The notes: a model not told the origin generated them from the sequence alone. DNA of 64,000 bases from Streptomyces sp. WM6378 (GCF_001279695.1 NZ_LGDD01000257.1:1-64000), one strand, 5' to 3'; positions 26,892 through 35,578 are shown, counted from the first letter of the stretch. A program made the numbers and translations.

Positions 26892-27351
26892 TCAACTGCC
26901 GGTCTGAGGGCCGGTGTCCCGGCACAGTTGCTGGAACGGGGTGAGCAGCCGTGATGTGTGTGAGGGCATGGTGCCGGGTGGGAAGCATTCCCTGAGACGG
27001 ACGATGTTGGCGCCGGCGGCGGTGAGAACGTACTGAACGTCCACCGTCGCCGGCCCTCGATAGCGGCAGTGGCGCGGGCCATGGGCATAGACGGTCTCGG
27101 AGACGATGGCCTCGCACCCCGCGCGCAATGGCTCGCGGGCCTGCCAGTCGGGGATTTCCTGTTTCCGTGCGGGTTCGGTTCTGGATCGCCTGCAGGGAAC
27201 GGGGCATCAGGAACAGGTGGCGGCCCCGGCCGCCGGTGCTGGTGCTGGTGCTGGTGCTGGTGCTGGTGCTGGTGCTGGTGCTGGTGCAGGGTGGCCGGTC
27301 CTCGCAGGCTCGGCAGATGGTGAAGCCGGGACGGTGGCGCGAGGGGGTGAT
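26892..27351 (-). pseudogene. IS1182-family transposase C-terminal relic
   Basis: Reading right to left in shifting frames gives FTICRACEDRPPCT, an expanded Ser-Thr repeat, then GGRGRHLFLMPRSLQAIQNR and finally RAGCEAIVSETVYAHGPRHC with RYRGPATVDVQYVLTAAGAN. These are the zinc-ribbon-like and C-terminal blocks of actinobacterial IS1182 transposases (normally RAGCEATVSETVHAHGLRHC). Frameshifts and the absence of the DDE core show decay. Confidence 0.7.
27235..27288. repeat. Hexanucleotide tandem repeat (GGTGCT)8 GGTGCA
   Basis: Eight exact copies of GGTGCT are followed by one GGTGCA. On the coding strand of the IS1182 relic this gives a Ser-Thr or His-Gln repeat, depending on frame. It has the form of replication-slippage expansion within a no-longer-selected gene. 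Confidence 0.95.
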
Positions 27352-27852
27352 CGGCCTCATGGGTCCCAGAAGAGCGACACCGTAGCCGGACCGCGCGCAG
27401 AACGGAGGTCGCGGAGATGGGAAGGCCCCCGTGCCAGCCGCCGCTGGCCAAATCGTCGTAGAGACCCCGCACGGAAGACTCGGACATGCATCCCAACGTA
27501 GTGCTGGGGCCGTTTCCGAGAAGCGAGCACGACCGGCAACCGCTCGACCAGCGTCGCGCGGATGGTCGAGGAAGAGATCGGATCGGCCTCGAAGGCTCCG
27601 ACCACGAGGTCGGCCAGCCCGTCCGGACCGGCGACAGCGGTGTGGCGGGAGCCAGGCTCGGCGGCATTGCCGTTGACCGCAGGAGAACCTCACCTGACCG
27701 GCGGGCGGGTCGGCGGCCTGGTCCCTCCCCCTGTATGGCCGACGGTCCAGGAGTGTCGACCCGCGTCATCTGCGCACGATGACGTTTGTCATGCGGAGTT
27801 GATGCCCGCGGACACTGATGGCGCGTCAGGCCGCAGCCGTATTTTTGGGGAC
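27352..27852. other. Decayed DNA, no supported gene
   Basis: About 500 bases. A minus-strand frame (VGAFEADPISSSTIRATLVE, then LPVVLASRKRPQHYVGMHVR) is protein-like and may be another transposase relic, but I cannot assign it. The right end holds the promoter of the next gene. Confidence 0.35.
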
Positions 27853-28281
27853 ATGGAGATCACGAAGAACACCGCGTCCCCGTCCCTCCGCACCGAGTGG
27901 AGCCTGTCCCTCCTCGGCGGACTCAAGCACCGCGACGCTTTCGAGGCACGCGAGCGCACCGTGCATGTCGCCGCCGTCGGCGGAGCCAAGCTCGACCACA
28001 CCAACGCGACGCTCCCGGCCGGTCCGACCCACCTCGTCAAGGCGGCCCTGGTCGGCGGCGCGGAGCTGGCCTACCCCGAGGGCGCCTGTGCCGAGGTCGA
28101 CGCCTTCTCGGTGTTCGGCGGGGTCGACCTGACGGTTCCGGCCGGCACCACGGTCGAGGTCAGCGGGTTCTCCCTGGTCGGCGGGCGCAGCCGTAGCCTG
28201 GCGGGCGAGCCCGGCGGCGCGGTGGTCAAGGTGCGCGCGTACTCGCTGGTCGGCGGCGTCAAGGTGCGCCAGGGCCAGTAG
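27853..28281 (+). CDS. LiaF-like beta-repeat protein (cell-wall stress family)
   Basis: The product has 142 residues from ATG 27853. After a short N-terminus (TEWSLSLLGGLKHRDAF) the chain is built of repeated beta units of about 20 residues, each with a hydrophobic strand and a GG turn: VHVAAVGGAKLDH, VKAALVGGAELAYPEG, VDAFSVFGGVDLTVPAG, VSGFSLVGGRSRSL and RAYSLVGGVKVR. This is the toast-rack-like beta-helical fold of the C-terminal domain of LiaF and cell-wall-active-antibiotic-response proteins. The membrane part of LiaF and the DUF1707 domain are absent, so it is probably a soluble cytoplasmic form. There is no linked LiaRS-type operon. Confidence 0.75.
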   Translation: MEITKNTASPSLRTEWSLSLLGGLKHRDAFEARERTVHVAAVGGAKLDHTNATLPAGPTHLVKAALVGGAELAYPEGACAEVDAFSVFGGVDLTVPAGTTVEVSGFSLVGGRSRSLAGEPGGAVVKVRAYSLVGGVKVRQGQ

Positions 28282-28299
28282 CCGCCGCCCATCGGAGGG

Positions 28300-28660
28300 C
28301 TACCGCAGCAGCCACTTCTCCGGGTCAGCTCCATCACCTCCGCGCGGCTGCGGCCAGCCAGCGTGCCCGGCGGCGGCATCGGCACCCATGGCAGGGCCAC
28401 GGCTCGCCGTGGCGATCACAGACGGCCGCTCCAGTTTGGCCCGCGCATCCCCCTCGCCGCTCTCGACCTGCTCGATCACCGCCTCGGCCTCCTCCTGCTC
28501 CCCCGTGTCGAGCATCTCGTCGAGCAGCGCGGCCCGGTTGTCGAAATACCCGCAGAAACCGCCCTTTCTGACGCCGAGCGCCTACGCCGGCGATTCGACC
28601 CGAACGGCCTCCGGGTCGCCGACGGTGAGTACCCGCAACCCCTCCTCGGCCCTGTGCCGG
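28300..28660 (-). pseudogene. TetR-family regulator relic
   Basis: The minus strand reads GDPEAVRVESPA, an in-frame TAG, then ALGVRKGGFCGYFDNRAALL, DEMLDTGEQEEAEAVIEQVE and SGEGDARAKLER. This is the recognition-helix and first core region of TetR proteins (normally RALGVTKGGFYGYF). The first helix and the ligand domain are missing. It lies back to back with a second TetR relic on the plus strand. Confidence 0.65.
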
Positions 28661-28787
28661 TCGGACCGCCGCCAAGGATGCTGAACTGCTGGTGCTGTGG
28701 CATGAGAACGCGGTGCTGCGCAGGCAGTTCACCCCACCCGTGCGCTACGAGACCGCGGACCGGCTCTGGTTCACGGCGCTCTCCAGC
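28659..28787 (+). pseudogene. Integrase-type transposase, N-terminal fragment
   Basis: GRTAAKDAELLVLWHENAVL with RRQF, then VRYETADRLWFTALSS, is the usual start of actinobacterial integrase-core transposases. It breaks off at LSS and runs without a gap into a TetR coding sequence. Confidence 0.65.
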
Positions 28788-29339
28788 ACTCTCCTGAAGC
28801 GGATCCTGGCAGCAGCGGCCGCGGAGTCCGCCCAGCACGGCGTGGCCAGCGCACGCGTGGACCCCATCGCCACCCAGGCCAAGGCCAACTAGCGCGCCAT
28901 CTACGACTACTTCGGCGACAAGAACAAACTCTTCGCCGCCGTCCTGGAACACCTCCTGGCCGACCTCGCCCAGGCCGTCCCGCCCGGCGACGAGGATCCG
29001 CCCGCCTACGCCGAGCAGCTCTTCGACTACCACCGCGCCCACCCCGAAGCCCTGCGCCTGCTCATGTGGGCGGCGCTCGAACTCGGCGACCGCCCCGTCC
29101 CCGGGGAGGAAGCCCGCACCCAGCACTACGAGGACAAGACCGGCGCCACCCAAACCACCTCGGACTGCGAGGCCCGCAGCCGACTGTTCTGCACCCTCGT
29201 CCTGGTCGGCTGGAGCCGCGCCATGCCCCAGTTCCGCCGCGTGATCCTCGGCCCCGACCACACCCTCGGACAGCTCCGACCCGCCATCGCCGAAGCAGTC
29301 CGCACCCTCCCCGGACACGGCCAAACCCCTCGCAGAACT
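28788..29339 (+). pseudogene. TetR-family regulator with in-frame TAG
   Basis: One continuous frame reads RILAAAAAESAQHGVASARV, DPIATQAKAN, TAG (28890-28892), then RAIYDYFGDKNKLFAAVLEH and a normal ligand domain (EALRLLMWAALELGDRP, LVLVGWSRAMPQFRRVI). The TAG replaces the residue normally Lys in the recognition helix (KxNKRAIYYYFG), which needs a single base change. The N-terminus is fused to an integrase fragment, so the native start is lost. Apart from the one nonsense codon the DNA-binding domain is well preserved. Confidence 0.75.
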
Positions 29340-29504
29340 GATGCCGCGCGGCCTGGGCTGCCTGCAAGGAGCACCTGGCCTCCTGCGGACAAACGTGGCC
29401 GGGCCGCCGTTCGGGGGCCGCCCGATAAAGACCTTCTCCGAGCTTCGCGCGCGGTCAACCTGAGGGAGGGTCAACCGCTGTTGCGGAGCTCGACGAGGAC
29501 ATAG

Positions 29505-30061
29505 GGCCAGGCAGCAGTCTCCAAAAGCGCGTCAGCTTCGAGCATGCCTCTGTGTGCCTCCGTGTTGGAAGCGCGGGGACGCCAACCCCGGGCTCTCGCC
29601 GGGAAAGCGTGGGCGGTGGCCGGCATCGTGGCAAGTGATCAGACGTACCGAAGCCCCGACCGAGCGCCTGCGTTGTGCCAGTCGCTCGGCGAAGGGAAAA
29701 GACGGCCACATCGGATCGTCGCGGGCCTGCGACCAGCGGCAGATCGGCCCGCGCCTTGTCCCCCGGGGATCTCCGCCGGATCTCCGCCCGACAATGCAGA
29801 TCAGCAAACGTCCGCTCGCTCAGTTCGTACCACCTGCGGCGCCCTCCTGAGCCGCTTCACATCGCCCGGACTTCACCAACCATCTGCGGAATGAAGCCAG
29901 TTGGAGTCGCCAGAGCCCGCAGAATGCCGCCCTGGCGGTGGTGCTTCTGGGAAGACACATGTGTTCCTGATCGTTGAGGGCGATGTCACGGTCGAGGCGT
30001 TGTCGTCCGGCGCGTGGCCGCCCAAGGTTTTGTCCGAACGACGAAGTGCGGTGATCACGCG
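29505..30061. other. Non-coding or decayed stretch
   Basis: About 560 bases between the TetR relic and the MDR gene. Short protein-like pieces on the minus strand (ADLHCRAEIRRRSPGDKA) cannot be assigned. No clear promoter was identified, though the MDR gene must be read from within its right end. Confidence 0.3.
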
Positions 30062-30979
30062 ATGAAGGCTGTGCGGTTCCATGAGTACGGCGGGCTCGAT
30101 GTGCTGCGGGTGGAGGAGGTGGAGCGGCCGGTGCCCGGCCCCGACCAGGTGCTGGTCGAGGTCCGGGCGGGCGGAATCCAGCCCGGCGAGGTGAATATCC
30201 GTACGGGCGCACTGCACGAACGCTGGCCGGCGACGTTCCCCTCCGGACAGGGCAGCGATCTGGCCGGCGTCGTGGTGGAGGTCGGTTCGCAGGTGCGCGG
30301 CTTCGCGGTGGGCGATGAGGTGTTGGGCTTCACCCATAACAGGGCGAGCCACGCGGAGTTCGTCGTGGTCGACGACGTGAATCTGGTGTCCCGCCCAGCG
30401 GGGCTGTCATGGGACGTGGCCGGGTCGTTGTACGTGGCGGGCACGACTGCGTACGCCACCGTGTTCGCGGTGGACCCCCAACCGGCCGACACGGTGGTCG
30501 TGTCCGGTGCGGCGGGAGGCGTCGGGTCCCTCGCCGTGCAACTCGCGCGGCGACGTGGCGCCACGGTGATCGGGCTGGCGAGCGAGCCCAACCACGCCTG
30601 GCTGAAGGATCGCGGTGTGCTCCCGGTCGTGTACGGGGACGGTGTGGCCGATCGGATCCGTCAGGTTTCCGGCGGGGACGTCGACGCGTTCATCGACACG
30701 TTCGGTGACGGCTACGTGGATCTGGCCGTGGAGCTGGGGGTGCGGCCCGAGCGGATCAACACGATCCGCGATTGGCAGGCCGCGGCCAGGGTCGGTGCGC
30801 GGACCTACGGGGAAGGCTCGGCAGCGTGCGCGGTCGTGCTCGGTGAACTCGCCCGGCTCGCCGCACGCGGGGAACTGGAGGTGCCCATCGCCCACACCTA
30901 CCCCCTGGCCCGGGTGCGAGACGCGTTCCACGAGCTGGAACAGCGGCACACCCACGGCAAGATCGTGCTCCGGCCATAG
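30062..30979 (+). CDS. NADP-dependent quinone-oxidoreductase-like MDR enzyme
   Basis: The product has 305 residues from ATG 30062. The N-terminal GroES-like domain has MKAVRFHEYGGLDVLRVEEV and the family signature GQGSDLAGVVVEVG (near residue 60). The Rossmann motif is VVSGAAGGVGSLAVQLARRR (near 145-165). There are no zinc-binding cysteines, so it belongs to the zinc-free zeta-crystallin/QOR branch that reduces quinones or enones with NADPH. The end ELEQRHTHGKIVLRP is canonical. Decayed DNA lies on both sides. The gene is intact and shows normal codon bias. Confidence 0.9.
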   Translation: MKAVRFHEYGGLDVLRVEEVERPVPGPDQVLVEVRAGGIQPGEVNIRTGALHERWPATFPSGQGSDLAGVVVEVGSQVRGFAVGDEVLGFTHNRASHAEFVVVDDVNLVSRPAGLSWDVAGSLYVAGTTAYATVFAVDPQPADTVVVSGAAGGVGSLAVQLARRRGATVIGLASEPNHAWLKDRGVLPVVYGDGVADRIRQVSGGDVDAFIDTFGDGYVDLAVELGVRPERINTIRDWQAAARVGARTYGEGSAACAVVLGELARLAARGELEVPIAHTYPLARVRDAFHELEQRHTHGKIVLRP

Positions 30980-31299
30980 TCCCGGCTGTCCTGGGTAACC
31001 AGCGAACAGCCACCCTGGAACCCAACGCAGGGTGTACATCGGCCACCCTCACCTGTCCGCAGTCGTCGACCGTGTCCTGTGCCTGGCCTTGGCAGGCATG
31101 GTGGACGGCATCCTCGGGCTGCGGGCACACACCGCGACCGCCGTCGCACGGCGGCGCACGTTCTCAATCACGCTGCCCGTGGGTAAGCCGCGTGGTCCAG
31201 GGGCCCTGCTCGATGATCTTCTCGGCGGTGAACGGGCGCTGAGCCGCTGGCTCGGAGAGTCTACCGGCGTGTCCCAAGCGGCTTCCCACAGAATGCGGC

Positions 31300-31690
31300 A
31301 TCGGGATGCACCGGCGGGTCGGCGGACGGCCCGTTCGCCCGGCCCGGCAGCGTGCCACCCAGCGGCGGCGCAGCAGGTCGCGGTGCCAGCGCAGCACTGT
31401 GTCAAGAGAGACGATCAGGTGCGGCCGACGGAGACGAGCCCGGGGTACATGCCGCAGCGGCGCCGCCGGCAGGATCCGGCCGGTGCGCCTGGGACAGGGT
31501 GAGCCACCTGCCGCTCCCGCACCGCGAGTTGGTAGCGCAGCACCAGGACCTCCGTACCCCTGTCGTCCGCATCCCGGCCAAGCGGACGCATCGCGGCGAA
31601 CAGGTGACCGAGGCTGAGGTAGACCAGACGCAGCAGGTCACACCCCGCATGGAGTTATCGGCACGCTCAGTACCGGGAGGCGTCGAAGTC
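31300..31690 (-). pseudogene. Integrase-core transposase relic
   Basis: Across two or three frames the minus strand gives EVLVLRYQLAVRERQVAHPV, then HLIVSLDTVLRWHRDLLRRR and GRPPTRR. This is the N-terminal third of the integrase-type transposase (normally ETVLRWHRDLVRRR followed by GRPRT). The DDE core does not follow; unrelated text begins at about 31300. Confidence 0.65.
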
Positions 31691-31769
31691 TGAGCCGAAC
31701 GACCCTGCACTCACGAAGGCTTGGGAGATCCTCGACCGACTGAACATCAATCGAGCCCGCGCTTCAGAA

Positions 31770-31916
31770 CTACCGGACGCCATGAAAGCCGGGAAGCATG
31801 AGCACAGTGTCACCGCCGTCACCGAAGGGCCCGTCGGAAGGGGCAGCCATTGCGGTGGTGATTGTGAGCCCAACGATGCAGGCAGTTCCGAGGATAACTG
31901 CGGCGATACGGCGCAT
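31770..31916 (-). CDS. Small secreted peptide, 48 residues
   Basis: ATG 31916 is preceded by AAGGGA eight bases upstream. The protein is a clean Sec signal (MRRIAAVILGTACIVGLTIT, then TAMA-A) followed by only 24 mature residues, APSDGPFGDGGDTVLMLPGF ending HGVR. Codon bias is good and the stop is TAG. It resembles the many tiny exported Streptomyces proteins of unknown role. The Gly/Asp-rich N-part and hydrophobic LMLPGFHG tail suggest a surface or signalling peptide. It has no cysteines, so it is not a typical lanthipeptide or lasso precursor. No processing genes are adjacent. Confidence 0.6.
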   Translation of the reverse strand: MRRIAAVILGTACIVGLTITTAMAAPSDGPFGDGGDTVLMLPGFHGVR

Positions 31917-33129
31917 GAGGTTCCCTTACTGTCCATCAGTGGGGCTTGGCCCAGCGGATTGTTCGAGTTACCGCATGGTTGCCCGACTCGACGGGTAGAC
32001 ATGCACCGACCACTCGAACGGGTGAGCAGAAACACCCTGCTGTGCGCCCCCTCATATTTCACTTTCTGACCAGCACCGCCCGAATTACTCCGGAAGCCTT
32101 AATCCCACCCGATGAGTAGCTGAATGGACAACCTGACCAGGGTCTAAGGTTCCGATTGCACAGTGGATTGTCGGAATCATCGGCTTGGCCACCACTGTCG
32201 GACTCGTCATGACGATACTCATGGAGGGCTCCGCCGAGTCGATCGTGCCGACGGACGTCGAGGCGGGTGATCCGGTCCGGATCATTGACCGGCGCAGGCA
32301 GCGCGGGCAGCACGCACAGTGTGCAGCCGCAGCTCGCCATCCAGGCGGCAGCCGCCCCGCGCGAACGCCCCCCCAGCTCGGTCACCCGTCGGCAGGCAGG
32401 CCGTCTTCGCTGCTTCGGCGCTCCCGGTCGCGGCGGAGCAGCATGCTCTCGAACACCCGGCGTAGGAGTCGAAGAGCTGCTTGCGAACATCACCCTCGAC
32501 AGGCGTGGTGTCAGGGTCCTGCGCGAAGTGTTCGTTCTCCCGGTACTCGCCGATCGCCCCTACCACGAGACCGCTCATCAGTCCCCGGACGGCGTTACGG
32601 GCGGTCCGGGAAAGCAGATCACGATCAGCGCTGGCCATATAGGCAGATTACGGGGCTGGTGTACGGGACACCCCAGAATTTTCACCCGTCACCGGTGCCA
32701 GCGCCGACCCCAGCCCGTAGCCCGCACGCCTCGGGCTGGAGTTGTCGTCCGTCACGTAATTTACGTGACGTTCCACGTGAACAGCTCAGTGGCGGCGGGC
32801 TCGCGGCCGGACAATTATCTGGCCCCTTCAACGGCGGGGCCATGGATTTGATTGGCCCCGTCTGCCGCACGTCGTATCGCTCCATGCGGCTCGGCGCCGC
32901 GACGGAATGACCGCCGGTCGAGTACATCCCTGCCCACCCGCATCGCGGGCTGGAGAACAGCGACACCCATCACCTCATGCTCACCCATACCGCCCGGCCT
33001 CACGCCGGCCACGAGCAGGTCGGCTGTGCCCGAACCCACCAACGACCAGCAGAAAACCCACCGTTGACAGAGCCCGCCCCTTCAGGAATGACAATTGCTA
33101 CGCCTCAGCTGCGGTCCCGTGCTCGTTGG
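31917..33129. other. Long stretch without a confident gene
   Basis: About 1.2 kb. A plus-strand segment at 32155-32260 encodes a membrane-helix-like run (QWIVGIIGLATTVGLVMTIL) without a usable start. A minus-strand frame from 32638 (MASADRDLLSRTARNAVRGL) reads like the beginning of a small protein but has no family. A strong palindrome lies at 32750-32770 and a hairpin (GGGGCCA/TGGCCCC) at about 32838-32862. Otherwise nothing is recognised. Confidence 0.35.
32750..32770. promoter_or_regulatory. 21-bp operator-like palindrome
   Basis: CGTCACGTAAT-TTACGTGACG is a near-perfect palindrome (only the central base is unpaired). A further CACGTG core follows eight bases later. Its size and symmetry fit a dimeric repressor site. 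It lies 112 bases upstream of an unassigned minus-strand frame that begins at 32638. Confidence 0.55.
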
Positions 33130-33909
33130 TCAGGTTGCCTGGTCGCAGTAGTCGACGAAGGTGCGAATTCTGGTCGCGAATCGCCTGGGATCGACGAGGT
33201 GGACGAAGTGCCCGTCGCCCACCCACTCCTCGATCTCTACGTCCGGCATGTCGTCGAGCCGCTTGCGCTCCCCGTGGGTGGCAAGCCGGCCGAACACCGC
33301 GAGGCAGGGGACCTTGATCCCGGCCGTCTTCGCGTCGATCCGGGCCTGCAGCTCGGCCGGGTCCGTGGTCAGGACTTCATCCCACTATCCGAGCACGACG
33401 TCCTGCTCGACCTTGTGCGTGCCGAGGACGAGCGCGCGGGTCGGCTCGGGGATGCGGTCGAGCCCGAGGCTGTTCTCGATGTTCGGCCAGACCTCGTTGA
33501 AGGCGGGTCCGCGCAGCATCGGTGCGATCTGATGGACCATCCGGGCGAAGGGGATCACTTCCATCGCCTGGTCCACCAGGACGATGCCGCGCGCCGGGTA
33601 CGTGGACGCGTAGAGCGCGGCCACCGCGGCGCCCATCGAGTGCCCGACGACGACCGGGCGTTCGATGGCCAGCGACTCCAGCAGTCGGTGGATCTGCTCG
33701 GCGACGCCCTCCAGCCGTGTCGGTTCGCCACTGCTGCCGCCGTGTCCCGGCAGGTCGATGGTGATGGTCGTGACGGCGCCGTCCAGCTCGTCGATGATCG
33801 GCCGCCATCTACGTCGGTCGAAGGTCATCCCGTGCAGGAGGACGACGGGCGTGCCCGTTCCCTCGATGCCGTAAGCCAGGCCGGTCTTCAGATCGGTCGT
33901 GGTTGCCAT
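33130..33909 (-). pseudogene. Alpha/beta hydrolase interrupted by one in-frame TAG
   Basis: From ATG 33909 the frame gives VVLLHGMTFDRRRW (near residue 22), DLPGHGGSS, the nucleophile elbow VVGHSMGAAVA (Ser near 93) and HKVEQDVVLG, then TAG at about residue 174. It continues in the same frame as WDEVLTTDPAELQARI, CLAVFGRLATHGE and the catalytic-His block EEWVGDGHFVHLVDPRRFA, to TGA at 33130. The expected residue at the stop is Tyr (TAC to TAG, one base). No other lesion is visible. Without readthrough the product lacks the catalytic His and is inactive. Confidence 0.8.
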
Positions 33910-33920
33910 GACGCACCTCC

Positions 33921-34076
33921 GCGGAGATCAGCTGCCTGTGCGAGGGACTCGCCGCGCTGGACCTCCGACTGGCGACATCGGAGGCGGCCTCGGGCCGGCA
34001 GCCGGACAGCACGCTGATCTGGGCTGACGCGCTGGGCGCCCTGATCGCGGGATGGCAAACAACGCGCAGAACCTGA
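33921..34076 (+). pseudogene. Unassigned C-terminal protein fragment
   Basis: Fifty-one codons with good bias, reading CEGLAALDLRLATSEAASGR then DSTLIWADALGALIAGWQTT to TGA 34076. No start is present and the family is unknown. It is probably the tail of a lost gene. Confidence 0.25.
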
Positions 34077-34151
34077 CCGCGGTGATTCCGGCCAGCCGCC
34101 ACTGAACCCAACCGATCCACAGCTCTTGACACTTGCTCCGATCATGGGTGG

Positions 34152-34607
34152 ATGACTGCCTTCTACCATGTGTGCTTCGTGGTCCCGGACATCGAGCAAG
34201 CCATGCAGGACTTCCAGCGTGCGGCCGGGGTCGAGTGGAGTGATCCCGTGTCCGACCGGCTCGGTGAGTGGGACTACCGCATCGTCTTCACCGCAGGCGG
34301 GCCGCCCTTCATCGAGCTCATTGAAGGGCCGTCAGGCAGCCCCTGGGACGCGTCCAGGGGAGCCAGGTTCGATCACATCGGCTTCTGGACCAGCGATGTG
34401 CGGCACGGTTCCCAGCGTTTGGAGAAAGAGGGCATGCCCGTGGACTTCTCCGGCTGTCCCTATGGCAGGCCGTTCGCCTATCACCAGATGGACAGCATCG
34501 GCGCCCGGATCGAACTCGTAGACCTCGGCAGGCAGGCCAGCTTCCTCAACGGGTGGCATCCGGGCGGGAATCCGATGCCCGCCATCGACGAAACGTCCAG
34601 AAGCTGA
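34152..34607 (+). CDS. VOC-family (glyoxalase-fold) protein
   Basis: The product has 151 residues from ATG 34152. It begins TAFYHVCFVVPDIEQAMQDF, with a candidate metal His. A second is in RFDHIGFWTSDV (near 77), and a Glu is in GARIELVDLG (near 124). FIELIEGPSGSPWD lies at the end of the first module. The pattern fits the VOC branch with one His from each half. The substrate is unknown, and it is not linked to other intact genes. The ribosome site is weak (GGTGG), and the distance to the upstream remnant leaves room for a promoter. Confidence 0.85.
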   Translation: MTAFYHVCFVVPDIEQAMQDFQRAAGVEWSDPVSDRLGEWDYRIVFTAGGPPFIELIEGPSGSPWDASRGARFDHIGFWTSDVRHGSQRLEKEGMPVDFSGCPYGRPFAYHQMDSIGARIELVDLGRQASFLNGWHPGGNPMPAIDETSRS

Positions 34608-35272
34608 GCTCTCGTCACACGATGCAGCCTCGAACGGTGTCGGCAGGCCCCCGGCACCTCGTGTCGCGGTCTCCCCCAGGTGGCGTATGGCTTCGCCGGG
34701 CTGGGCTGTGGGCAACGCAGTGGCTGCGCCTTGCCGTTGGGACACTCCTACACATCATCCATACCGGCATACCTGGCACACCGGTGGCGCCGACGGTCAC
34801 GACGTCCGCTTTGAGGTGTGGCTCCTGTCGGGTGACCGGGATCGGGCTGCGCAACCACGGCCGCTCAAGTAGGGCCGCGGCCTACCCTTTTGTGGCTGCG
34901 CCGAGAGCCCGGGAGGCCGCTGGCGGACAACAGGCGCACCAGCCCCAGCCCCTGGCCGTGTCTTTTTTAGACTAAATGGGCGCAGTTTGTGACCTGTTGT
35001 GCACGCTGCTCGTTCCTGGAGTGTCTGGTGGATCACAGTCGGACAGGTCGCAGCGTCTGGTGCGGTGCATCGCAAGGCGCTGGAGCTTCTTCATGGGGTC
35101 CCCTCTGGCCTTTGAGGGCTTGAGGGAGGAGCCGTGGGGATTGCTCGGCAACGCGGCGAGGTGCCGTGCCGGAGGCCGCGACCTGTCCGTGATCCACAGG
35201 ACACTGCCCAGGGGCAGCAGGCTTACCGCAGGGCGAGCCCTGTCACCCCTCGCCGATCCACCGAATGGGAGC
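34608..35272. other. Non-coding or decayed stretch
   Basis: About 660 bases with no supported gene. A T6 run at 34963-34968 is preceded by GC-rich DNA but no clear stem. A protein-like run near 34780-34870 (GADGHDVRFEVWLLSGDRD) has no assignable family. Confidence 0.35.
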
Positions 35273-35578
35273 ATGATCGTGATCAAGCAGGTTCTCGCCG
35301 GAGCGGTTCTCACCGCCGCCGCAATGATGGCCGTCGCCGCACCCGCCTCGGCGCAGGGTGCCTCGGACTTCGGCACCCGCAACGGCAACACCGTCATCGC
35401 CGGTGAGTCGGGCGGCATCCTCAACACCTACGGCGCCCCGCTCGTCAACGTCGACGGACGCTGCCTGGTGCCGCTGCCGGAGGGCGAGGGCATCGGCGGA
35501 CACGGCCTCGGCGGCCCCAAGGCCGCATGCAACATCGCACCCGTCAACCAGTACCAGGCCCCCCAGAAGCTCCTCTGA
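35273..35578 (+). CDS. Small secreted protein
   Basis: The product has 101 residues. ATG 35273 follows GGGAGC, with an alternative GTG at 35279. The signal peptide is VIKQVLAGAVLTAAAMMAVA followed by APASA-Q. The mature part of about 72 residues (GASDFGTRNGNTVIAGESGG, then VNVDGRCLVPLPEGEGIGG) has two cysteines, CLVPL and AACNIAPVNQ, which could form one disulfide. This is a Streptomyces-type exported protein of unknown role, with no domain I recognise. A GC-rich hairpin candidate with CCCCCTG/CAGGGGG follows at about 35610-35630. Confidence 0.75.
   Translation: MIVIKQVLAGAVLTAAAMMAVAAPASAQGASDFGTRNGNTVIAGESGGILNTYGAPLVNVDGRCLVPLPEGEGIGGHGLGGPKAACNIAPVNQYQAPQKLL

Noticed and set aside
27235..27288. 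Possible CRISPR-like array
   Set aside because: Simple 6-bp tandem repeat without spacers; no cas genes.
25495..27693. 732-codon minus-strand open frame
   Set aside because: Most of it is antisense to the glycoside-hydrolase-like gene. Only its first part overlaps the IS1182 relic, which is annotated separately.
28476..29474. 332-codon minus-strand frame
   Set aside because: Antisense to the TetR relic; no family resemblance of its own apart from chance.
32838..32862. GGGGCCA/TGGCCCC hairpin as a terminator
   Set aside because: Only eight base pairs, no T tract and no gene ending nearby; not listed as a feature.
33130..33909. Programmed TAG readthrough or pyrrolysine-like recoding
   Set aside because: No recoding signal was seen and other TAG codons in the window lie in obvious relics, so decay is the simpler reading. 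Kept only as a point to check.
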